DNA of 64,000 nt from a bacterium (GTDB lineage: Bacteria > Bacillota > Bacilli > Lactobacillales > Streptococcaceae): positions 186,001 to 250,000 of the forward strand of contig CAJNBS010000001.1 in NCBI GenBank assembly GCA_905221065.1, read 5' to 3'. The position numbers and the translations under genes are program-made. Under the pieces are notes generated by a model that saw nothing but the letters and a program-made list of their open reading frames with translations, ran no database searches and was not told the DNA's origin. Positions 28,145 through 38,400 of the stretch are shown one piece after another; the first letter of the stretch is position 1; each line of letters starts with the position of its first letter.

Positions 28145-28264
28145 ATGGACTTGATACTATTAGCAACATGCAACAAGCAAAAATCAACAACTAACAAGGT
28201 AGTTTTAACCTCTTTTTCAGCATGTGAAAAAGCACCTTCTGTACGTAAAGGAGGTGATTTTTAA
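28145..28264 (+). CDS. 39-residue leader ORF ahead of the type III RM genes
   Basis: A short ORF with a strong ribosome binding site (CAAGGAGATT then ATG) encodes 39 residues, starting MDLILLATCNKQKSTTNK and ending PSVRKGGDF. Its stop codon overlaps the mod start (TAATG), and the mod ribosome binding site AAAGGAGG lies inside its last codons. It is therefore in position to control mod translation by coupling. No similarity to a known family was recognised. It might be a regulatory peptide or only a coupling device. Confidence 0.6.
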   Translation: MDLILLATCNKQKSTTNKVVLTSFSACEKAPSVRKGGDF

Positions 28265-30012
28265 TGCGTGAAGACTTTATCGAACGCCCTCGAAAAAATG
28301 AGAAAGAGGGTGCAATTGCCTATGTTCAAGAACTGCTAAAGCAGGCTCGTGAGGATAGACGAGGTGAGGATGTTGATAAGTTAGAAAATCTTGCCCGTCT
28401 ACTTAATACCAAGAAGTATGGTCTCGTTTGGGAAGAACATGCTGAGTGGGTTAATGAGGAGATGAAGACCAAAATTCCTGTCTTTGTTGAAGATGAAAGC
28501 AAAAAGATTGTTGGGAGTCTGAACTCTGAAGATTATAACTTTCTGCTAGAGGGAGATAATCTACACAGTTTACATCTGCTTCAAAAGACTCATAGAGGTA
28601 AGATTGATATTATTTATATTGACCCGCCATACAACACTGGGAATAAGGATTTTAAATACAATGATGACTATGTAGACCAGGAAGATAGTTTTAGACATTC
28701 CAAATGGTTATCCTTCATGAAGAATCGTTTAGAAATTGCAAAAGAGTTACTAGATAAAAATGGATTGATTTTTATATCCATAGATGATTATGAATTGGCA
28801 CAGCTTAAATTATTAGCTAATGAAATTTTTGGAGAAGAGCACTTCATTGCAAATATTGCAGTAGAAACAAGCAATGGTTTATTTGGTGTAAAGGCTAAAC
28901 ATATTAATAAAACTATCGTCAAATCAAAAGACTATGTTTTAGTATACGCTATGTCGCCAAGTAAAATACTTTTTTCACCATTGTATAGTCAAAGTAAAAA
29001 ATTATTTGATACTCATTTTACATTTTACAAAGATGAAGAAATAGAAATGCCACTTTCCCAGTTTATTAGAGAAAATCAATTGTTTGTGAAGAGAAGCCAA
29101 CAAATAGAAGTTCCGAACACAGTGCAAAATATACATCTTTTAATGTCTTATTTTGAAGATATTAATAAATTTATAATCGACAACGCTAAAAATATTTATC
29201 GTGCTAGAGATTATACTTTGAAATTGCCTGATGAAATTTTGGAAAAGTATAATAATGGCGAAAAAGTTAAAGTTAATGATATTTATATTTATCAAAACGA
29301 AAAAGGTTCGCCCATGTATCTATATCCATTTAGCAGACTTGTAAAAAACACTGATGATTATTTTTCCAAAGTTGCTAGTTCAGTAATAGTGGGAGACCTT
29401 TGGAAAGGCTTTAATGAAGATATGGGGAATGTTGGGAAAGAAGGAGGGGTTAAATTGTCAAATGGTAAAAAACCTCTTCGACTCATTAAAAATATACTAA
29501 AGATTTCCAACAAAAAAGATGCAATTGTCTTAGACTTTTTTGCGGGTTCAGGAACAACAGGTCATGCTGTTGAACAATTGAATAAAGAAGATGGTGGTAA
29601 ACGCAAGTTTATTATTTGTACAAATAATGAAAATAATATTTGTGAAGAAATTACCTATAAACGTTTGACCAATATTCAGGAGGAACTACCACATAATTTA
29701 AAATATTTTAAGACAGATTTTGTTGTCAAGGAAGAATTCCCTAATGTCACTCTTGAATATGAGTTACTAAACTATGTGATACCTCTTGTTGAGTTGGAGT
29801 TTGGAGTAGATATTTCAAATCCAAAAGTACAGGTTATCTTGTCAGAAGACCAGCTGGATAAGATGGATGAAACGGATTTTATGGAGAATTCTACCCTATT
29901 TTTCCATCCTGAAATTTTCTTTGATGCTGAACAAGAAAGAATTCTTCGTGACAAGAACATCACGAAACAAGAAATTCCAAACTATTACTTCGGAAAGGAC
30001 ATATGGTCATGA
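28264..30012 (+). CDS. mod: Type III restriction-modification system, methyltransferase (Mod)
   Basis: Mod recognises the DNA target and methylates adenine; it is needed for both modification and cutting. The 582-residue protein is a beta-class N6-adenine methyltransferase, with motif IV DIIYIDPPYNTGNKDFKY near residues 115-132 and motif I VLDFFAGSGTTGHAVEQL near 422-439. Between them, about residues 190-400, is the target-recognition region, which is more AT-rich and less conserved than its flanks. No simple-sequence repeat that would suggest phase variation was seen in or before the gene. res overlaps its stop codon. The system is cargo of the rpsI-integrated element. Confidence 0.93.
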   Translation: MREDFIERPRKNEKEGAIAYVQELLKQAREDRRGEDVDKLENLARLLNTKKYGLVWEEHAEWVNEEMKTKIPVFVEDESKKIVGSLNSEDYNFLLEGDNLHSLHLLQKTHRGKIDIIYIDPPYNTGNKDFKYNDDYVDQEDSFRHSKWLSFMKNRLEIAKELLDKNGLIFISIDDYELAQLKLLANEIFGEEHFIANIAVETSNGLFGVKAKHINKTIVKSKDYVLVYAMSPSKILFSPLYSQSKKLFDTHFTFYKDEEIEMPLSQFIRENQLFVKRSQQIEVPNTVQNIHLLMSYFEDINKFIIDNAKNIYRARDYTLKLPDEILEKYNNGEKVKVNDIYIYQNEKGSPMYLYPFSRLVKNTDDYFSKVASSVIVGDLWKGFNEDMGNVGKEGGVKLSNGKKPLRLIKNILKISNKKDAIVLDFFAGSGTTGHAVEQLNKEDGGKRKFIICTNNENNICEEITYKRLTNIQEELPHNLKYFKTDFVVKEEFPNVTLEYELLNYVIPLVELEFGVDISNPKVQVILSEDQLDKMDETDFMENSTLFFHPEIFFDAEQERILRDKNITKQEIPNYYFGKDIWS

Positions 30013-32234
30013 TTGAATTAAAGAATTTCCAACAAAAGCTAGTTGATAAGCTTTTGCAATTTATAGCGCCTGAGTATGGCGTTAATGAGATGGTTATTAA
30101 GTCACCAACAGGTTCAGGAAAAACAATTACACTTCTTGAATGGATGAATACTTATATCGAGAGTACCCATGACAACGTTGCTTTTGTATGGTTTACGCCT
30201 GGCGCGGGAGAACTTGAAGAGCAAAGTCAGGATAAAGCGAGAAACTTTTCGTCTATCCAGGAGCAGTCACTTGCTGACGCCCTTCGTCAAGGATTTGGCA
30301 AAGATACCGCAACTTTTATTAACTATGAATCGGTTGTAGGTAAAAAGAAAAATGCTATGTTGACGGACAGTGAGAGAGAAAATCTTGAAGACAAGATTGA
30401 AAAAGCCTTTGAATCGGGACGTCATTTTATTCTTGTTATTGACGAAGCGCATCGAAATGATACTAATAAAGCAAGAGATATTATTTCACGTTTTAAAGCT
30501 TCTAAAACAGTGAGGGTTTCAGCGACTATTGAAGACCCTAAGAATCCTGATAAAATAGAGTTCTATGAAGTTACCGAAGAGGAGGTTATTGAATCAGGAC
30601 TGATTACAAAGTCAGTAGTTGTCAATGAAGGAATTGAAAAGTTTATAGATGCTAATCCTGATATCAGTAGAGAATTTGAATTGCTATTTGAAAGTGCTGA
30701 GCTAAAACGAAAAGAGATAGTAAAAGGGTACACTGAAAATAACATCACAGGTATTAATCCATTAGTGTTGGTTCAATTACCTGATAAATCTGAATCAGAA
30801 CCCGAATTGGTCAGTCGCATTGAGGACTATATTCAAAATAAGTTACATAAGACATACGAAGACGGTAAACTAGGTATTTGGTTGGCAGACCAGAAACGAA
30901 ATTATCTCAATGTTCAAGAGCTAGATAATGGGGTTGAATATCTTATTATAAAACAGGCTATTGCTACTGGATGGGATGCTCCTCGTGCTAAAATATTGAT
31001 TAAGATACGTGAAAAAATGGGAGATACCTTTACCATTCAGACGATTGGTCGTATCCGTAGAATGCCTGAACCTATAAAAGGTCATTATGGAGTAGATGTT
31101 TTAGATAATTCCTACATTTATACCTTTGATAATGATTTTCTAAATGGTGCATATGGGCAGAAAGGGGTAGGAATCCCAACACCTATTTTAGAACGGAAGG
31201 ATATTGCTAAAGATTTTAAATTAGTCAGTGAGAGAACTCTTGATTTACATGCAGGACAGGATGAAAAGGCCGTACGTGAAAATCTTTATCAGGGATTGGT
31301 TAGAGAATGGAATTTGACCAATGATGTTGATTTGAACAAGCAAAAACTAGAGAATCAAGGAATTCAATTTGGTAGCTCTATTGTGAATACTTATAAACAA
31401 GGGAGATTTGATACGCTTAAACATTCAGAAGGTTTGCAAGATAGGGAAAGAAAAGTTGAGGCAGATTATAATGCAAATCGACTGGATTTACTCCATGCTT
31501 ATCATGAACTTGACCGTGTCACTCATTTGAAAGTAAGTCAGGTTGAAGCCTTATTAAGACGCTTCTTTATGGATGATAAAAGACCAAATAAACATAAGCT
31601 CTTAAAGCTAGAGGCGAACGAGTGGACAGCTTTTGTTTTGAATAATTGGCGAGAACTTCGTGAAGTGTTTAGACAAGTAGACATTTACCCAATAATCAGT
31701 ATGGGACTTGTAGAAATTAAAGAAAATGATTTTTATATACCGATGAACGAACGTTATTTATACAATCCTAATCTGGAAAAAAATATTGTAGAAACAAATG
31801 TGTATGATGGATATGAGAGTAGGATTATCAAAGGTAGCGAAGCGGAGCGCTTATTTGAGGACTATATCGAGCAACATAAGGATGTAGTTGAGTTTGTTTA
31901 TAAGAATGGTGATAAAGGAACTGAATATTTCTCGTTGGTTTATAATACGGCAAGTTCTTCTCATCATTTCTATCCTGATTACATTGTAAAAATGAAGAGT
32001 GGTGACACCTATATCATTGAAACCAAGGGTGGAGAGAATACCAAGGGTGAAGATAAAAATGTTGATGAGTATGCACCGTTGAAATATGAATCATTAAAAG
32101 TGTACCTTTATAAATATGGTTTAAAAGGAGCCTTTGTTCGTGATATCGCTGGAACTCTTCGATATTTAAACGAGGGTGAATGGAAAGATAATATGTCAGA
32201 ATGGCATCCAATTGATGAATTGTTTGGACTTTAG
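30009..32234 (+). CDS. res: Type III restriction-modification system, endonuclease (Res)
   Basis: Res is the SF2 helicase-nuclease that works with Mod to cut unmodified DNA. The ATG at 30009 overlaps the mod stop codon (ATGA) and has GGAAAGGA nine bases upstream, better spaced than the ATG at 30003. The 741-residue product has Walker A SPTGSGKTITLLEW near 34, a DEAH box (VIDEAHRND) near 145, the SATIE motif near 174, an ATGWDAPRAKILIKI motif near 318 and QTIGRIRRMPEP near 346. The C-terminal PD-(D/E)xK nuclease is visible as HHFYPDYIV then YIIETKGG near residues 655-680. It appears intact. Confidence 0.93.
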   Translation: MIELKNFQQKLVDKLLQFIAPEYGVNEMVIKSPTGSGKTITLLEWMNTYIESTHDNVAFVWFTPGAGELEEQSQDKARNFSSIQEQSLADALRQGFGKDTATFINYESVVGKKKNAMLTDSERENLEDKIEKAFESGRHFILVIDEAHRNDTNKARDIISRFKASKTVRVSATIEDPKNPDKIEFYEVTEEEVIESGLITKSVVVNEGIEKFIDANPDISREFELLFESAELKRKEIVKGYTENNITGINPLVLVQLPDKSESEPELVSRIEDYIQNKLHKTYEDGKLGIWLADQKRNYLNVQELDNGVEYLIIKQAIATGWDAPRAKILIKIREKMGDTFTIQTIGRIRRMPEPIKGHYGVDVLDNSYIYTFDNDFLNGAYGQKGVGIPTPILERKDIAKDFKLVSERTLDLHAGQDEKAVRENLYQGLVREWNLTNDVDLNKQKLENQGIQFGSSIVNTYKQGRFDTLKHSEGLQDRERKVEADYNANRLDLLHAYHELDRVTHLKVSQVEALLRRFFMDDKRPNKHKLLKLEANEWTAFVLNNWRELREVFRQVDIYPIISMGLVEIKENDFYIPMNERYLYNPNLEKNIVETNVYDGYESRIIKGSEAERLFEDYIEQHKDVVEFVYKNGDKGTEYFSLVYNTASSSHHFYPDYIVKMKSGDTYIIETKGGENTKGEDKNVDEYAPLKYESLKVYLYKYGLKGAFVRDIAGTLRYLNEGEWKDNMSEWHPIDELFGL

Positions 32235-32242
32235 GAGTAAAT

Positions 32243-34056
32243 TTGATTTCTTTTACTAGTTATATTAAAAACACTTTCTACAATGATATTTATAAAGCAA
32301 GTGAAGAATACTTCTTAGAGCATCTTGAAGATTTAGGGGTCATCGACAATGATGATGACGAAGTTGAAGTCACAGATATTGAAGTGAAGAATGTCTATGC
32401 TGGAAAGCGTGAAGATGATGAAATTGACATAGATATTCTAACCAATGTCTATGCAACTGTTTTCGGGTATAACTATAATCGTGGTTCAGCTTATGAAAAA
32501 AATCGTTGGTTTCGTATATCATGTATTGGGAAACCTGATGCAGGAATTAAAAATTTTAGAGTTAGGAAGATTGATTCTTACGAAAAAGGAACTTATAGCA
32601 TTTTTGAGAAACCTCTTTCGGATAAGCTTATTCCTCTTATTTGGAAAGATGATATGGATAAATTTGCTGAAGCGATATTGAAGAAATATGAACCAGATGC
32701 TTTACTGACCCCAACTAGAATTGAACCTGAAACTATAGTCCAACAAATGGGGCTACAACTAAAATATGAAAACATTACTAAAGATGCTTCTATTTTTGGT
32801 CAAGTCTATTTTCAAGATGTACCTGAAAAAGGAATTTCCTCAGGTACAATAGTCATAGAGGAAAAACTTCTTCAACTACGAAATATTGGAGTTGTAAGAA
32901 ATACAATCCTTCATGAATGTGTTCATTGGGAACTGCATCGCTATGCTTTGGAATTGGCTCGAGTCAAAAAAGAAAAGTTATCAGTTTTATCTACTACTAG
33001 TAATGTCGGAACACAGAATTTGTCAGATATTCTAGGGTGGATGGAGTGGCATGCAGAATCAATCACTCCTAAAATATTGATTCCTAAAAAGATGTTTATT
33101 CAGAAAGCATGGGTAATACGAAAAAGATTGCTTGAATCGAGTCAAATACAAGATGAACTTGATATTGTTGAGAGATGGATTGATGAGTTAGCTTTTTTCT
33201 TCGGTGTACCACGTTCATCTGCTAAAGTTAGATTGGCAGAATGTGGATTTGATATAGTGAAGGGAGCATTTATCTATATTGATGATAAATATGTTCCAGC
33301 TCACAAATGGAAAGATGGTTATTTAGAAAATACTCAAACTTTTTCAATAAACTTAATTCAACTTGGTATGCAATTGTTAATACAACCAAACTTAAAAAGT
33401 TTTGTTGAAACTGGGGAGTTGATTTATGTAGAATCTCATCTTTGTATAAATGATAAAAAATATATCTCTTATGACCTTGCAGGCAATCCTTTTTTAACAG
33501 ATTATGCAAGACATCATATGGAAGAATGTTGTGTAGTATTTGATATCATTTCAAAAACCCAATCAGGAAGCTCAACCGCTTTAACTTTACTACTTAATAG
33601 AGATGCAGATTCTGATATTCAATTCACTATTAGCTACTCTAAAGATAATAATGAGTGGGTTGAGAAAATTGATGCCCACGTAGCTGATACAATGGAAATC
33701 ATGTTAAAACTGCAAGGATTAAATAATTTCGGTTCTGCTTTGACTGAGGTGATGAAATGGCGTGATGTTAGGAATCAGGAATTAGCTGATACGAGTTATC
33801 TAGGTTTGAAGGCAATCTCTAATTTAAGAAATGGGAAAACAGAACCTAAACTTGAAAGTGTTATTGCAATTTGTGTTGCAATGAAATTACCACCTGTTGG
33901 GTTGAACTATCGGGCAAAGTGCTTCGTTTAGGAAATGAAGAAGAATTTCTTTATGATTTATTTATTTGTTCAACAGGGAATTGGGATGCTGGAAAATATA
34001 ATGCATTTTTAGTGGGCAAGGGATTCAAGGAACTTGTACATGATAGATATGAATAA
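32243..34056 (+). pseudogene. ImmA/IrrE-type metallopeptidase with C-terminal XRE-like region, frameshifted
   Basis: The gene starts with TTG at 32243 after TTAGGAG, nine bases after res. The first frame gives 562 residues ending at 33931. It contains a zinc peptidase motif, ILHECVHWELH (HExxH) near residue 226, and a C-terminal helix-turn-helix-like part (NQELADTSYLGLKAISNLRNGKTEP near 513-537). That domain is cut off by a 1-base shift near 33890-33915: the adjacent frame continues with LSGKVLRLGNEEEFLYDLF and ends at 34056, the tail expected for this family. A lost base is the simplest explanation. ImmA/IrrE proteins cleave or relieve regulators in mobile elements and stress responses. If shortened it may still be active, because the peptidase part is complete. 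Confidence 0.65.
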
Positions 34057-34101
34057 TCACTTGTCGTAATTAATGTAATGTTTGGAAAGGAGTTAAGCTA
34101 C

Positions 34102-34656
34102 ATGATAGACAGAAGTAATTATTTTCAAACTCTTATTAAGGATGTGATGGATAATTCCGAGTCGGAATATTGGGAGGATGCTGTTACAGAGTGGGAAATT
34201 GTAGATGTTGAAGAAGATGAGCGTTTGGAGGAGTCATGTATATGTGGTAAAGAGCATCTTCGTTACCTTTTTACCATTAAAAACCAACTGAATGGGAATG
34301 AGCTATACCCTATTGGTAGTTCCTGCATTAAGAAGTTTGAGCGTGATGATTTGAAACATCAAGTAGATGTTAAAGAGCAATTGTTTAAGTTATTGCATGC
34401 TGTAGAGGATAATCAGTATCTTCAGTTATCATCTGAATTTTTTAGCCGTAAACTATTACGATATTTATTGGATATCGGAGCGTTTGAACCAAATCAGTGG
34501 AATAACTTTAATCCTGAAAATGATTATAAGTTCATGCTTGATATGTTTAATAAGAGGACAAGAACTGATAAACAGAATAAGAAAGCGACAGCAATTATTC
34601 TTAATTCAATTAAGCCATTTCTTCAAATGGAATTAGCTGGTAAAATAAAAAAATAA
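34102..34656 (+). CDS. Small Cys-motif protein of unknown function
   Basis: The start ATG at 34102 follows GGAAAGGAG nine bases upstream; product about 184 residues. The N-terminal half is acidic and has a CxCGK motif followed by a third cysteine (CICGKEHLRYLF near residues 50-61, then YPIGSSCIKKFERDD near 74-88), which looks like a small metal-binding or treble-clef-like fold. The C-terminal half is helical (FNKRTRTDKQNKKATAIIL). It is the last cargo gene of unit A and is followed by a strong hairpin. I do not recognise a named family; the position next to RM genes makes a defence or regulatory role possible but unproven. Confidence 0.6.
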   Translation: MIDRSNYFQTLIKDVMDNSESEYWEDAVTEWEIVDVEEDERLEESCICGKEHLRYLFTIKNQLNGNELYPIGSSCIKKFERDDLKHQVDVKEQLFKLLHAVEDNQYLQLSSEFFSRKLLRYLLDIGAFEPNQWNNFNPENDYKFMLDMFNKRTRTDKQNKKATAIILNSIKPFLQMELAGKIKK

Positions 34657-34692
34657 ATCCAAAAGACAGGTCATTTTTCGTCTTTTGGATTT
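34655..34692 (+). terminator. Hairpin at the end of the unit A cargo genes
   Basis: AAATCCAAAAGAC and GTCTTTTGGATTT are a perfect 13-base inverted repeat around a 12-base loop, three bases before the end of the Cys-motif gene. It lacks a long T run on the plus strand but is AT-rich at the base. Confidence 0.7.
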
Positions 34693-34747
34693 CTAAGACA
34701 AATAAGGGAAACTTTTGATATTCTGGTTCGATTTATGCTTATTTTTT

Positions 34748-34917
34748 ATGAAAGTTTACCTTATTTTGATGAAATTGATTGAAATTAATCGAAATTTTAA
34801 TTTTTAAAAACTTATGAAAACGTTGATTTTAAAGCACTTTGAAATTAGATGAAATAGGTGGTGCCCCAACCAGGACTTAAGAAAGCTCGTAAAGCATCAC
34901 AATTTAGTAAACGTTAA
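34748..34917 (+). other. Right end of unit A and att copy 2 (foreign rpsI tail)
   Basis: The segment holds AAAGTTTACCTTAT (34751), repeated GAAATT motifs, and a block of about 63 bases (34812-34875) that is nearly identical to 40078-40140. It then runs into 48 bases (34870-34917) encoding the complete rpsI tail [15 protein letters not shown] and stop codon with different synonymous codons from the real rpsI. It marks a right element end joined to a displaced rpsI terminus from another strain or species. Confidence 0.75.
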
Positions 34918-35058
34918 TTCGAAAGAATTACTATACTTACAGAGAGCACCTTTCGGGGTGTTCTTTTTTATATTTTCATACTAAATTGGTGCAATTGACA
35001 CAGTTGTTGCGACTTTAGTTGCTTACAAATGTGGCTGCAATCTGACAAAGTCAGTTGC

Positions 35059-35094
35059 CTCAAAACGTTAATCAATACGATTATATCAACGTTT
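35059..35094 (+). other. att copy 3, 36-base perfect repeat of the rpsI end
   Basis: The 36 bases match 23455-23490 exactly, and the match ends at both sides: upstream sequence differs from rpsI, and downstream sequence changes from CAAAGCACTC to ACAGACATTC. That is what is expected of the opposite junction of an element bounded by the copy at rpsI. Recombination between the two would release a circle of about 11.6 kb. The same position is the left boundary of unit B. Confidence 0.8.
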
Positions 35095-35133
35095 ACAGAC
35101 ATTCAAGAATTTTCTCTTGGATGTCTTTTTTTG
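35095..35133 (+). terminator. Displaced rpsI-type terminator, inner copy
   Basis: AGACATTCAAGA and TCTTGGATGTCT pair and run into T7. The same terminator with one change follows att copy 4 at 40206, so it probably belongs to the chromosomal rpsI locus. Confidence 0.75.
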
Positions 35134-35450
35134 TCTAAAAATAAAGAGTTCCCACTAAATTTCAATCATTTGTTTGTTAAATTTATTTTTTGGATTATTT
35201 TATCGAGAAGGAAAAATTTCTCATAATATGACTTTGCGAGCTCAGAGTCTGTATACAAACTTTGGAGGTGATTTGAATTTTGGGGAATCCCCACCCCCTT
35301 TAAATTAAGAGATGAAATTTATTTTTGATAAATTACTAATAAATACTGATAATACTTGAAAAATATTCGGTATGAGGATAAAATGTATACAAGATGAGTT
35401 ATTTCTTTTTGAATATACGGAAGTAGCTTATCAATAAAAAGGAGATAATT

Positions 35451-38400
35451 ATGAAATTAAAAGATAAGTTTAATGCAGCTGAACGTAGAAGAAAATTTAG
35501 TCTGAGAAAAGTTTCAGGGATTGGTGCAGTGTCTGCCGTTATTGGAATTATTAGCTTTTCTTCACTTCCTCTTGAAACAGTTCCAGCCGCTGAAACAGAT
35601 ATAACAGTAAACTATAAATATGCTACTACAGATGAGTTGACAGAAACAGAGAAAAAACTCATTGTAAACGAGTTACCAAAGGATCTTGTAGATGGTTCAG
35701 ATCTGTTTGTTATCTATCGTAAAGATACTGCAAATAATACTTTACCAAATACTGGAAGTAATGTATTGCCCTTGGCTTCTATTATTGGAACAGGTCTATT
35801 GTTAGTTGCTTTTACCATAAAGAAAACTGGTAAAGCAGACAAGAAGATTGTTAAGAGTATTTTGTCTATCTCTTTGGTTGGAGGAGCTTTAACAGTAACA
35901 ACTGTATCTGCTTTGACGGTTGCTACTTTGTTAAATTATAACCATACTGAAACAATAACAGCAGGTGCAACGTTCCCAGATGGTAAAGTGAAAATTTCTG
36001 GATATCAGTTTGTAGGTTACATTGATGGGAATGATGTAGTTACGAATCCAACTACTCCAGCAACTTCATTTCCATCACAGGGCAATCAAATTCAGGATAC
36101 CATTGTTCCGACGGATGAACTTAAGAAAGATACTATTGATAGTAGCAGTAAAGCTACAGTGGCACCTATTAAACCACTAACCCAACCTCCGTCACAGGGC
36201 AATAAAATGCAGGATACTATTATTCCAACGGATAATCCTGAGAAAGATAATGTTCATTCTGACAGTAGATATAAAGTAGAGCCTATTAAACCAATAATTC
36301 CACCAAAAGAAGATAAACCAGTTAAGCCTGTAGACCCTAAAGTTATTGATAAAATTATCAAAGTGGATGACTCTGGGAACACTTTAGAAGATGTTACTGG
36401 TTATATAAAAATTAGTACGAGCCAACCTGTTGAAACACGAGAAGTTCAGGATGGTCAGCTAGTTATCATTCGAACTGTAACTGAAGTTTACAAGAAAGAT
36501 ACTGTATCGGAAGAAAAGACAACTACGGATCCTCTTAAAGGGACAAACATTGTTATTCCATCTACATTAGTGGAAATATTAGAGGAAGTTGTGGAAGATG
36601 AGACGCCGGTTACAACTACTCCAACTGCTACTTCAACTCCTGTTAAGCCAACGGTTGAAAAAAATGAGAAAATTGAAAATACAGGCACAGCATCTTCAAC
36701 AGGATCATCAGTAGGAGAGGATAAAAAAGAAGAAATTACATCTCCAGTTGAGGCTTCAAGCTCTAGCTTGGAAACTATTGCAGAGCCTATAATAGCTAAA
36801 GCAAAAAAAGTTATTCGTACCTTGCGTACTACAGAAGACATTTCGTTTGAAGTGGTTGTTAAGAAGGATAGCTCTTTAGCCGAAGGTGAGACTAAGGTAG
36901 AAACAGAAGGGAAACTTGGGAAGAAAGTTTCTATTCAAAAGATTACCCTAGTGGATAACGTAGAGACTGTAAAGGAAACAATCTCAGAAACAAGAGAAGA
37001 ACCTCAAAATAAAGTTCTTCTGATTGGAACGAAGAAAACGGCGACTCAACCTACTACTAGTAAGGTAGTACCAAGTGCGAGCTCAGCGGCAGCTCTTGCT
37101 ACTGATTCTAAAGCGACAACACAAAAAACTCCTATCCCAGGTTACTATACAGTAGAGGTTACTGAATCTGAAAATAAAACAGTCATTACTGACCGTGAAA
37201 AAGTACGTGAGTTAGTAAAAGATAGAACACCATTGCTAAATCTTATAGCACCAGATGGAGAAAAGTTGGTGCAGGTTAAGACAGTAGAAGTCTATGATAA
37301 TACAATTCTCGCAGGTCAGAGACAATTACAAAATATTCAAGCTAGTTATGTTACGGTAAATATTAAGAAAAAACGAGATCTAAGTAACAAAGAACAACAA
37401 ACGGAATTAGTAATTACTAAAGAAATACCATTAATTACTAAAGTTTATCATATAGGTACAAAACCAAATGGTCTATCAAGAAAAGATGTAGTTGTTTCAG
37501 GACATGCATATGATAGTAAAAGTAATGCTATAGAAGAAAAATCTGTTTCAATTTATAAAGATAATGAACTAGTTGCAGAGACTAATACTGATTTTGATGG
37601 TTATATGTTTACTCATTTAATCACAAATCAATCGTATACCTTGAAATCTGATGACTTCGAAGCCAAAATTACTCCCCTACCTTATAGTGATCCAATAATT
37701 GAAAATATAAAAGGTCATTTTGAATTAGGAAGAAAATATTCAGATGATATGATTGACTACCATCTAAAAAGCAATGTAATTTATGTTAATGATGGTCAAT
37801 ATCAGAGCGAAATTGATGATGGGAAAAAAGTAATATTATCTAAAGAAATTGATGCTAGAGTAGGTGATGTTCTTATTATTCCTCCATCTAAGGTTTATGA
37901 GACTTCTAAAGCTATTAAGATCAATTCTATTAGCACTATTAATAATCAGTCAGTTATTGAATATAGTGTGCCATCATTATACGAGGTTGTACAGAATATC
38001 AATACAAAAGCTTGGTCGTCTAATATCAACCGTGCTACTTTTATTCCAGCTGAAGGAGTTACTGTAAAAAAAGCATCAAATACCGATCAAGGTCTATTTA
38101 GAAGTGTCTCTCTTGAAGGAACTCTTCCAACTGTATCAATTCCGTTACTTAGTAAGGACAATATAAAAGGAACGCTGTCATTTAATATTTCAGGTAAGGT
38201 TTGGTCAGATGCTGTAGATTTAAATTTTTGGCTTCCTAAAATAGATTTTATGAATTTTGATATCAATAAAGAATTGAGTTTTACCACAGAGGGTTCTTTA
38301 GAATTTAGTAAATCAAAAGATATAAAGAAGCTAGAGAGACCATTGGGTGAATTGATTTTACCTACACCGGTTACGGGAGTGACTGTACATATACCTATAC

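Larger units (their letters stand above)
34918..35450. other. Gene-free stretch with displaced rpsI terminator and att copy 3
   Basis: No gene was found. In order it has a terminator (AGAGCACC-TTTC-GGGGTGTTCT-T6, about 34943-34970) that fits an rpsI terminator, about 90 bases of unassigned sequence, att copy 3 (35059-35094), a second displaced terminator, and AT-rich DNA leading to the surface protein gene. A short palindrome TGGGGAATCCCCA lies at 35281. Confidence 0.6.

Noticed and set aside
28264..30012. Phase-variable mod gene
   Set aside because: Many type III mod genes carry tetra- or pentanucleotide repeat tracts; none was found here or in the leader.
33871..34056. A separate 61-codon gene after the metallopeptidase
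   Set aside because: It has no ribosome binding site, overlaps the upstream frame and reads like the missing tail of that protein, so it is described as part of the frameshifted gene.
35740..35760. LPNTG as evidence of a truncated surface protein ending there
   Set aside because: The motif is at residue 98 and the frame continues for 1360 more residues with G5-like domains, which is normal for M26-type architecture.
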